From NCBI GenBank assembly GCA_018400515.1, contig JAGYMR010000075.1, positions 1 through 10,982 of the forward strand: DNA of 10,982 nt, read 5' to 3'. The DNA is from Tangfeifania sp. Its GTDB lineage: Bacteria; Bacteroidota; Bacteroidia; Bacteroidales; Prolixibacteraceae. The notes beneath the pieces are model-generated. The model did no database searches and was not told the origin of the DNA. It was given only the letters and a program-made list of their open reading frames with translations. Position numbers and translations under genes: made by a program. This document shows positions 1-7,800 of the stretch, one piece after another (positions within the stretch are counted from its first letter, which is position 1; every line of letters starts with the position of its first letter).

Positions 1-537
1 GGTCAGTGGCTTCCGGCTAAGGGCTATCAACTGCTGAAAAAATTTAAGGAACAGGTGGATTACCTGCCCCTGATTGCGGAAGACCTCGGCGTCATTACCC
101 CGGAAGTGGAACAGCTGCGGGATGATTTCAGGCTGCCGGGAATGAAAGTGCTGCAGTTTGCATTTGGTTCAGCACCTTCCAACCAGCATCTTCCGCATAA
201 CTACCACCCCCGGTTTGTAGCATATACCGGCACACACGATAACAATACCACCCTGGGCTGGCTGCGATCACTAAAAGGGCGGGAACGCAAACAGGTCCGC
301 CGCTACCTGGGGAAACCCGGGAAAACAGCACTCAACAAGGGAATCGAATGGATCTGGGCGTCGAGTGCACAAAGTGCCCTTATGCCCATACAGGATTTGC
401 TGCAGCTCGGAGCCAAAGCACGACTCAACACTCCCGGCGTTCCTGACGGGAACTGGGAATGGCGATTCCGTTGGAACCAGCTGAAAAACAAACAGATGGA
501 AAACCTTCAAGAGCTGACAGAAAAATACAACCGTTAA
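1..537 (+). CDS. malQ: 4-alpha-glucanotransferase (amylomaltase, GH77), C-terminal part
   Basis: This is the last 178 codons of a reading frame that is already open at base 1 and ends with TAA at 535-537; the start lies outside the window. The protein belongs to glycoside hydrolase family 77, which moves alpha-1,4-glucan segments between maltodextrins in the cytoplasm during maltose, starch or glycogen use. Two active-site motifs are visible: AEDLGVITPEV near fragment residues 26-36, whose Glu27 corresponds to the family acid/base, and YTGTHDNNTTLGW, whose Asp80 (codon 238-240) corresponds to the transition-state-stabilising Asp. The LPGMKVLQFAF strand between them is also typical. The catalytic nucleophile and any N-terminal starch-binding domains would lie upstream and cannot be judged. 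It runs convergently to the receptor gene and looks intact. An in-frame GTG at 55 is internal and is not the start, because homologous sequence continues before it. Confidence 0.95.
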   Translation, partial: GQWLPAKGYQLLKKFKEQVDYLPLIAEDLGVITPEVEQLRDDFRLPGMKVLQFAFGSAPSNQHLPHNYHPRFVAYTGTHDNNTTLGWLRSLKGRERKQVRRYLGKPGKTALNKGIEWIWASSAQSALMPIQDLLQLGAKARLNTPGVPDGNWEWRFRWNQLKNKQMENLQELTEKYNR

Positions 538-560
538 ATACTTCATCATTCTTTAAATAC

Positions 561-603
561 CCGTTACCAATTGATATTAACCGGACAAAAGATCATTTTT
601 TTT
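561..603 (+). terminator. Weak terminator-like structure after malQ
   Basis: CCGTTA (561-566) can pair with TAACCGG (578-584) if one C is bulged, giving six base pairs around an 11-base loop. A run of eight T follows at 596-603. The T-run starts 11 bases after the stem, which is too far for a classical intrinsic terminator, so this is only a candidate for the end of the malQ transcript. The orientation and position, 24 bases after the stop codon, are right. Confidence 0.22.
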
Positions 604-662
604 ATGGAAATGAAATTCAAACGAATCCCTGCCTTATAACCCCGACAAAGTGAAGTTAAACT

Positions 663-691
663 AAAAAAAATCTGTGATCTCATTTGAGCAG
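663..691 (-). terminator. Candidate intrinsic terminator of the receptor gene
   Basis: Read on the minus strand, CTG-CTC, an AAAT loop, GAG, a four-base bulge and CAG form an imperfect six-pair stem (672-691). It is followed, after one A, by eight T (complement of 663-670). It lies about 80 bases after the stop codon of the TonB-dependent receptor and faces the right way to end the gltB-gltD-receptor transcript. The bulge makes the stem weak, so confidence is modest. The rest of the 538-770 spacer shows no gene. Confidence 0.3.
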
Positions 692-770
692 GGAGGAAAA
701 TTCCCAACTCACCAAACCAAATGAACTGGTGATACTGAATAATGAGGATTTCACCGGCTGCGAGTGCCGC

Positions 771-3326
771 CTAAAAATTCCAGGTCACCCGGATGCCTGC
801 CATTCGCGGGGCACCGGGCATAAAAACAGGCAATCCGGGCAGTCCCGCCAAATGACTGGCAGAGGAGATATAGAGTTGATCTAAAAGGTTGGTGGCGTAG
901 ATGCTCAAAACCACTTTTGGTTCAAGCAGTTCAATCCCGCCATTCACATTCAACAATCCGTAGGCCGCCTGCTCCAGTCCATGTGTATTGGCTTCGGTAA
1001 GCCAAAACCGTGACTTCCGGTTGTACCGGGGAGTAGCAAATAAACGCATGGTGCGGGCAATGCGCACATATGCACGAATACCTGCAGAAAAGCTGTGTTC
1101 CGGCATGAGGGCAAAACTGTTGCCGGCATAGGGATACGCAGAACCGTCGACTCCCGTGGAATCAAAAACAGACTGCTGCCAGGCATAGTTGCCCAACAGA
1201 TCCAGCCCCGGAAGAAGCGCCACCTTCACACCGGTTTCCAACCCATAAGAGGTGGCCTTCCCTTCGGAAGCAATCATTCCGGCGTCCTCTGACCCGCCCC
1301 GCTGCAAAGTTTGAACATGAATGTGTCGCCGGTAAAATCCGGTAACTTCCCAAAACACCCGTTTTTTTATGGTTGTTTTCCAGCCGGCTTCGATGCTGTT
1401 CACCTTTTCTGCATCGGCAATCAGCGGGCGGCCGTCCGGGGTAAACTGCAAAACCGGTGGCTTTCTCCCTCGTACCGCATGCAGAAAAAGATTAAATTTT
1501 TCATTTGGCCGGTAAATCAACCCTGTCTGTCCGGTGACGGCCAGACTGTTTTTTGTTAACGGCTGTAATGCCGAAGGATGAAAAATCAGGTTGGGTGAGG
1601 CCCCGGTAAATTGTCCGAGTGACGAAGCCTCACCGCCGGAAGAAACGGAATCGTTGATGAGCTCTAACCGGTCGAAGAAAGCCCGAACCCCGCCGGTAAA
1701 GAACAGTCGTTTTTGCCATTGCCAGGTAAAATGGATAAAAGCCTGCGCCGACCGGGTCTTCTTACGATTATAAATCGCTTCATGATGATCTCCGGCAAGT
1801 TGAAACCCGGCCATCGGATCCGGATTCAGCGGTTGAGGGAACAGGGGAAAACGGCTTTCCCCGGGCATCACAAAATTGCCGGAATCAGACAGGATAGAAA
1901 AGATGTGTTGATCGTTTGAAAAAAGCGATTGCGCGGAATTTCTTTTTTCATGCATATAACTCACTCCGGCAGATCCGTTTAACCGGCTTCTGCGCATAAA
2001 ATTATACCGGATCTCCTGGAAAAAAAGCTCGCCGGCAGAATGAAAATCCGACTCAAGAGCAGGCAAAAAAGTACCGTCGCCATCCCAGGCACCAGCCCTG
2101 TTGTTTTTACGAAAGGAGCTGACGGACGTCCAGTAGTTATGCTCATTCCTGAAATAACGGTAAGTAAGGGTGGCATCCATCCATTCCTGCCGGACACCCA
2201 ACGCCTCTCCCCGGTTCAGGGAAGCCCTCCTGCTGAAAAGTCCGGATTCTCCCTCTTCTCCGGCCATCCAGCGATTCAAAAAAGCCATCCCCGGCTCATC
2301 GCTTTTCTGATAGTTCAGCTGCAGATCGATTTTATGGTCAAAAGCCGGCAGGAACCGCAATGCGAACCGGCCACCCACTGTATTTCGTCCGTTCAGTGTT
2401 CCTCCCGTTGTATTCTCCACATACCCGTGCTGATCGCGAAACAAACCGGCTGCCCTTAAAAACAGCACATCGTCAATCACCGGATAATTGATGGCCGCTT
2501 CCACCTCCATCAACCGGAAGCTGCCGGCTCCGGCTGTGACATAACCCCCGAACGTATCTTCCGGCTTTCTGCTGATAAAATGAACCGCACCCTTCAGTGC
2601 TTCCCTTCCGAAGAGTGTATTTTGGGGACCTTTGACCACTTCTGTCCGTTCCATATCGAAAATCTCCGGAGAAAATCCTCCCGGCTGCGACACCGGCACC
2701 TGATCAGCATAAAAAGCTATCGATGGTGACAATCCGGGAATACCGGGATGACCTGTGGAACCATGAATGGCCAGACCACCTCCAGGCACTCCTCCGCCTT
2801 CAACCAAAAATCCGGGAATCAATCCGGCCAGTTCTGAATAATGTGTGACAGGCATCAGCCGGACTTTCGAACGGGTCAGCACAGAAAGAGAAACGGGGAT
2901 ATCAGAAATATGCTGTTCCCGGTTTTGAGAAGTGGCAATCACTGTTTCCAGCGGTACCCGGCTGCGGTTGAGGGCAATATAATGATCATTATACCCCTCC
3001 TGCAACATAAAATCAACCGTTTTGATCTGGTACCCCGGACAGGAAACCCGGATCCGCACGCGGTCGGCGGGCAGGTCAGTAAGCATAAACCGGCCATTGG
3101 CATTGGTATGAACCAGTCGCTTCAAGCCATCAATCTCCACACTCGCCCCCGGTATGGGATTCCGGGCATCATCGCGGACCATTCCGCGAAAAATGACCTG
3201 GGGCTGAACCTCCTGTACCTGTTCCACATTCCGGTATTTCCGCTTTACCCGTCCCCGCTTCTTCGACTGGGATACAGCAGTAAAGGCGATCAGCAGCAAA
3301 AGAGTAAATATCAGTACACGCTTCAT
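771..3326 (-). CDS. TonB-dependent outer-membrane receptor, FyuA/siderophore-receptor-like
   Basis: An 851-residue outer-membrane active transporter powered by TonB-ExbBD. Residues 1-20 are a signal peptide (Lys-Arg, then a Leu/Ile-rich core ending near AVSQS). The mature N-terminus is strikingly basic (22-32). Residues about 43-119 form a carboxypeptidase-regulatory-like beta-sandwich (FRGMVRDDARNPIPGASVEI). A TonB-box-like LETVIATS follows at 126-133. The plug covers about 140-255, with PSIAFYADQVPV and the conserved VVKGPQNTLFGREALKGAV segment. The remaining roughly 590 residues form the beta barrel, ending in PGAPRMAGIRVTWNF with the terminal Phe typical of outer-membrane proteins. Barrel phrases such as GYVENTTGG-LNGRNTVGGRFALRF resemble FyuA-like ferric-siderophore receptors more than SusC, and no susD gene adjoins it. 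The substrate is unknown. It begins 74 bp after gltD on the same strand, so co-transcription is possible but not shown. The ATG directly precedes the signal peptide, with only a weak purine tract upstream. Confidence 0.93.
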   Translation of the reverse strand: MKRVLIFTLLLLIAFTAVSQSKKRGRVKRKYRNVEQVQEVQPQVIFRGMVRDDARNPIPGASVEIDGLKRLVHTNANGRFMLTDLPADRVRIRVSCPGYQIKTVDFMLQEGYNDHYIALNRSRVPLETVIATSQNREQHISDIPVSLSVLTRSKVRLMPVTHYSELAGLIPGFLVEGGGVPGGGLAIHGSTGHPGIPGLSPSIAFYADQVPVSQPGGFSPEIFDMERTEVVKGPQNTLFGREALKGAVHFISRKPEDTFGGYVTAGAGSFRLMEVEAAINYPVIDDVLFLRAAGLFRDQHGYVENTTGGTLNGRNTVGGRFALRFLPAFDHKIDLQLNYQKSDEPGMAFLNRWMAGEEGESGLFSRRASLNRGEALGVRQEWMDATLTYRYFRNEHNYWTSVSSFRKNNRAGAWDGDGTFLPALESDFHSAGELFFQEIRYNFMRRSRLNGSAGVSYMHEKRNSAQSLFSNDQHIFSILSDSGNFVMPGESRFPLFPQPLNPDPMAGFQLAGDHHEAIYNRKKTRSAQAFIHFTWQWQKRLFFTGGVRAFFDRLELINDSVSSGGEASSLGQFTGASPNLIFHPSALQPLTKNSLAVTGQTGLIYRPNEKFNLFLHAVRGRKPPVLQFTPDGRPLIADAEKVNSIEAGWKTTIKKRVFWEVTGFYRRHIHVQTLQRGGSEDAGMIASEGKATSYGLETGVKVALLPGLDLLGNYAWQQSVFDSTGVDGSAYPYAGNSFALMPEHSFSAGIRAYVRIARTMRLFATPRYNRKSRFWLTEANTHGLEQAAYGLLNVNGGIELLEPKVVLSIYATNLLDQLYISSASHLAGLPGLPVFMPGAPRMAGIRVTWNF

Positions 3327-3389
3327 GTCTCTTTATTCCGTAACATTTTTAAAGAAACGAAAAAAATCACCATTTCTTGTTAGAGACAT
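3325..3389. repeat. 8-bp inverted repeat spanning the gltD-receptor gap
   Basis: ATGTCTCT (3325-3332) and AGAGACAT (3382-3389) are perfect inverted copies 49 bases apart. The left copy overlaps the start codon of the receptor and the right one lies just after the gltD stop. In the minus-strand mRNA the two could pair and close off the receptor start. An 8-bp repeat at this distance can easily arise by chance. I saw no TAnnTTTG promoter motif in this gap. Confidence 0.25.
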
Positions 3390-3400
3390 TTGCTTTTCGA

Positions 3401-4837
3401 TCATTCCTGTATCTGGCTTTTCCGCAGGAACTCATCCACTCCGCGGGCAGCAACATTCCCGGCCTCGATGGCATGAACAACAAGACTGGCACCTTTTTCG
3501 GCGTCACCGGCAGCAAAAACTTTCTCCACCGTTGTCTGTTTCCTGTCGTTCACTTTCACGTTTCCCCGCGAATCGTACTTCACGCCCAGAACATGGAGCA
3601 AACCGTTATGCACCGGTTGGGTGAAGCCCATCGACAGCAGTACCAGATCGGTATCGAGCAGTTCGGTTGTTCCGTCCACCTCCTTCATGATCCGGCGTCC
3701 GTTTTCGTCTTTCGACCATTCCACCTGCACCACTTCCGTCTGTTTGACCCGGCCGTTCTCTCCGATAAACCGTTTCGCGGAGAGGCTCCATCGCCGCTCA
3801 CATCCTTCCTTGTGCGAACTGGAAGTGCGAAGGGTATTGGGCCAATAAGGCCAGGGATTATAGATTTCCCTTTTCTCCGGAGGCTGGGGTAAAATTTCAA
3901 TCTGGGTAACCGATCTAGCCTGTTGCCGGTTAGCCGTCCCCACACAATCAGAGCCGGTGTCCCCACCACCAATAACCAACACATGTTTCCCTTTAGCAGT
4001 GATGCGATCCTTCTCAGAAACAGGGTTCCCGGCAACTTCCCTGTTTTGCCGGGTCAGAAACTCCATGGCAAAATGTACACCTTCCAGATCCCGCCCCTCA
4101 GCCGGCAGATCGCGCGGTTGCTCAGCACCCACTGCCAATAAAACAGCATCAAATTTATCCAGCAATTCCGCCTTGTCGATATCCACACCAACGTTCACAC
4201 TGGTCCTGAAGTCAATCCCCTCTGCTGCAAAAATCTCCATTCGCCGGTCGATGACCCGTTTGCTGAGTTTAAAATCGGGAATGCCGTAACGAAGCAATCC
4301 ACCAATGGCATCGTTTTTTTCAAAAACCGTAACGTGGTGACCGGCACGGTTGAGCAGATCAGCGGCTGACAGTCCGGCCGGACCGGATCCGATCACTGCG
4401 ACCCTTTTGCCGGTGCGGATTCCAGGCGGATTCGGTTTGATGATCCCTGCCTCAAAAGCCTGCTCCACCGTGGCACACTCATTTTCACGAATGGTTACCG
4501 GCTCCTCGTGGATGGCCAGCACACACGACTTTTCGCAGGGCGCAGGACAGACCCTTCCCGTGATTTCCGGGAAGCTGTTGGTGGAGTGCAGGATAGCGTA
4601 TGCCTCTTCCAGGTTCTCATGGTACAGCGCATCCTGCCATTCAGGGATCTTACTGCCTACCGGACAGCCCCAGTGACAAAAAGGGATGCCGCAATCCATG
4701 CAGCGTGATGCCTGTAACTTCCGGTCCTGCTTATTCAGTGTCTGTTCCACCTCACTGTAATCGTAAATTCTCTCTTTCGAAGGACGGTAGCCGGCCTCAA
4801 CACGTGGAACATCGATAAAACCTTTTGGATCACCCAT
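3401..4837 (-). CDS. gltD: Glutamate synthase (NADPH), small subunit
   Basis: The beta subunit of bacterial GOGAT (478 residues, normal length). It takes electrons from NADPH through FAD and passes them to the iron-sulphur and FMN centres so that GltB can convert 2-oxoglutarate and glutamine into two glutamates. The N-terminal ferredoxin-like domain carries the cysteine clusters Cys46, 49, 54, 58 (CMDCGIPFCHWGC) and Cys97, 101, 105 (CPAPCEKSC), which hold [4Fe-4S] clusters. The FAD dinucleotide fold is VAVIGSGPAG at about 146-155, the NADPH fold is VLVIGGGDTGSDC at about 286-298, and the closing FAD motif is VFAAGD at 440-445. The ATG at 4837 sits behind a purine-rich AAGAAGAG. It follows gltB by 41 bp, the usual subunit pairing, so the two are very likely co-transcribed. 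A 13-codon frame (4871-4830) overlaps its start by 8 bases. The enzyme is cytoplasmic and nothing looks broken. Confidence 0.97.
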   Translation of the reverse strand: MGDPKGFIDVPRVEAGYRPSKERIYDYSEVEQTLNKQDRKLQASRCMDCGIPFCHWGCPVGSKIPEWQDALYHENLEEAYAILHSTNSFPEITGRVCPAPCEKSCVLAIHEEPVTIRENECATVEQAFEAGIIKPNPPGIRTGKRVAVIGSGPAGLSAADLLNRAGHHVTVFEKNDAIGGLLRYGIPDFKLSKRVIDRRMEIFAAEGIDFRTSVNVGVDIDKAELLDKFDAVLLAVGAEQPRDLPAEGRDLEGVHFAMEFLTRQNREVAGNPVSEKDRITAKGKHVLVIGGGDTGSDCVGTANRQQARSVTQIEILPQPPEKREIYNPWPYWPNTLRTSSSHKEGCERRWSLSAKRFIGENGRVKQTEVVQVEWSKDENGRRIMKEVDGTTELLDTDLVLLSMGFTQPVHNGLLHVLGVKYDSRGNVKVNDRKQTTVEKVFAAGDAEKGASLVVHAIEAGNVAARGVDEFLRKSQIQE

Positions 4838-4878
4838 ATCTCTTCTTTTTATTTTCTGATTGATATCTCATAAATATG

Positions 4879-7800
4879 CTATTCATGTCTCGAAGGATCG
4901 TCTTCCGTTAGCTGAAGCTTTTTCTTCAATTCCACCAGCTTCTGTTCTTCAAGTACTTTCTTATATTCAAACGGGATCACTTTCACAAATTTTGGAAGAT
5001 ACTCCTCCCAGTTGGTAAGAATTCTGGCTGCCAGCATGCTCTGTGTATATAACAGGTGGTTATTGATCAGCGTCTGCAATTCCACCACATCAGTTTTATC
5101 CTCTACCGGTAGCAGGTCTACCAATCCTTTGTTGCAGTAGTAATCGAAATTTCCGGATGCATTCATCACATAAGCGATTCCTCCACTCATTCCGGCAGCA
5201 AAGTTTCTTCCTGTTTTGCCGAGAACGACCACCCTGCCGCCGGTCATGTATTCACAGCAATGGTCACCGGCACCTTCTACCACCGCCTTCACCCCAGAGT
5301 TCCTCACACAAAAGCGCTCTCCTGCAACACCTTTGATGTAAGCCTCTCCCCGGGTTGCACCATAAAATGAAGTGTTGCCAATAATGATATTTTCCTCCGG
5401 TTTGAATGAACTACCCGCTGGTGGCGCCACAATGATTTTCCCTCCGGAAAGTCCTTTGCCGATATAATCGTTGGCATCACCCTCAAGCCTGAAAGTAATT
5501 CCTTTCACCAGGAAAGCGCCAAAGCTTTGTCCTGCCGATCCCTGAAAGGTACAGTTAATGGTATCGTCGGGAAGTCCTTCTTCTCCATATCTTTTTGATA
5601 TTTCCCCCGACAGCATGGCTCCGGTCGAACGGTCTACGTTGACTACAGGATAAGAGATCCAGACCTTTTCAGCTACGCGTATGGCATTTTTTGCCTGTCT
5701 GATCAAATCAAAATCAATATGCCCCTGTACAGATCTGGTATTCGGGTGAGTATTTCTCAGTGCCACCTCTTTTGCTGCGACCGGCTGGTAGAGCAACCGG
5801 GAGAAATCCACGTTTCCCAGCTTCCACCCAATTCCGTCCCCAGAGGGATTGATCACTTCCCGGTCGACCTCCAGCAGGTCGGTGCGACCGACAATATCGT
5901 CGAATTTTGTCATTCCCATTTCGGCAAGGTATTCCCTTATTTCCCGGGCAAGGAACCTGAAGTAGTTGATGGTATATTCGGCCTTACCGATAAAACGTTT
6001 CCGCAGGGTTTCATCCTGGGTGGCAATTCCTGCCGGGCAGGTATTCATGTGGCATTTACGCATCATCACGCAGCCCAGCACGATCAGCGGGGCTGTGGAG
6101 AAACCAAACTCTTCGCCACCCAGACAAGCCAGGGTAACCACGTCACGACCTGTTTTTAACTGTCCGTCAACCTGCAGCTTCACTCTGCCGCGCAGATTAT
6201 TAAGCACGAGGGTTTGCTGGGTCTCGGCAATTCCCAGTTCCACCGGCAAGCCGGCATGTTTGATGGAGCTGGCCGGACTGGCGCCGGTTCCTCCTTCCGT
6301 TCCGGCAATCACAATGACATCCGAAAATGCCTTTGCCACCCCGGCAGCGATCGTTCCCACACCGTCTTCCGAAACAAGCTTTACCGACACTTTCGCCTTG
6401 GGGTTGGTGACTTTCAGGTCGTATATAAGCTGGGCAAGGTCTTCAATGGAATAGATATCATGGTGTGGCGGCGGGGAGATCAGCGTAATTCCCGGCGTTG
6501 AATTTCGCGTTTTAGCGATGATCCTATTCACCTTATAGCCCGGCAACTGTCCGCCTTCTCCCGGCTTGGCCCCCTGGGCAATTTTTATCTGCAGCTCTTC
6601 CGCATTTACCAGGTAATTGTTGGTCACTCCAAACCGCCCCGAAGCCACCTGTTTGATCTTGCTGTTCCGATTGGTGCCAAATCGTGAAGGGTCCTCTCCG
6701 CCCTCCCCGGTATTGCTGCGTCCGCCGATGGTATTCATGGTAACTGCCAAAGCTTCATGGGCTTCAATGCTTATCGAGCCATATGACATGGCGCCGGTCA
6801 CAAACCGCTTCATGATCTCCTCCTCCGGCTCTACCTGTTCCAACGGTACGGGATTCCGTTTAAAATTAAAACAACCGCGGATAAAGGCCGGCTTCTTGTT
6901 CTGCTTGTCCACCAAGGCACTGTACTCCTTAAATTTTTGATAATCATTGGTGCGTGTTGACCACTGTAACAATCCGATCGTCTCTGGGTTCCAGGCATGA
7001 TGCATACCGTTTTTCCGCCAGGCATACACGCCGGTATTCTCGAATCGAAACGGCTCAGGAGTAACCTCCTCTTCATATGCTTTTTGGTGAAATATTAAAG
7101 CCTCCCGGCAAATCTCTTCCATGCCGACACCTCCAATCTTTGAGGCAGTGCCGGTAAAATAACGGTCGATAAGCTCCCTGCTGATTCCCACCGACTCAAA
7201 AATCTGTGCGCCATGGTAACTCCTCAAAGTGGAAATCCCCATTTTTGAAAGCACCTTCAAAAGCCCTTTATCGATGGCTTTGATGTAGTTCTTCCGGGCC
7301 TCCTTGTATTCAAGATCGATCTCCCCTTTCCGCACCAAATGATCGATGGCGGCAAAGGCAAGGTACGGATTGATCACGCTCGCCCCGTAAGCCAACAACA
7401 ATGCAAAATGGTGCACCTCGCGGGATTCTCCCGTTTCCACGATAATCCCCACCTGCATCCTTTTCTGTTTTTTTATGAGGTGATGATGCACAGCTGCCAC
7501 AGCCAGCAAAGAAGGAATGGCCGCCTCCTCTTTACTGATATTGCGATCACTGAGGATGATGTAATTCTTTTTGCTGTCGACGGCATTTTCCGCATCGGCC
7601 AGCATTCTTTCCAGCGCCGCCTCAAACCCTCTGACTCCTTCCTTCACCGGAAAAACCATGGGGATTACTTTATGAGAAAACATCTCATCTTTCAAATCCT
7701 TGATCTTTCCCAGATCTGTATTGGTAAGTATAGGTCCCTGGAATTTAATCAGCTTGCAGTGCTCCGGAGTCTCCGTCAGAATATTGGAATGAAGCGATCC

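Noticed and set aside
695..704. GGAAAATTCC in the convergent spacer
   Set aside because: It looks palindromic but is not: the arms GGAA/TTCC would leave only a two-base AA loop, so it is neither a stable hairpin nor a perfect operator.
684..884. 66-codon plus-strand frame across the receptor 3' end
   Set aside because: More than half of it is antisense to the receptor C-terminus; it is low in hydrophobic residues and has no recognisable similarity or strong start signal.
2841..3383. 180-codon plus-strand open frame opposite the receptor start
   Set aside because: It is antisense to the signal peptide, beta-sandwich and plug of the receptor, which has clear family motifs; no domain was seen in the antisense product.
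3377..4289. Several plus-strand frames opposite gltD
   Set aside because: They are antisense to conserved GltD cofactor-binding sequence and have no coherent protein features.
5719..6454. Two overlapping plus-strand frames of 146 and 162 codons
   Set aside because: They overlap each other and are antisense to the FMN/iron-sulphur domain of GltB, so they are shadows.
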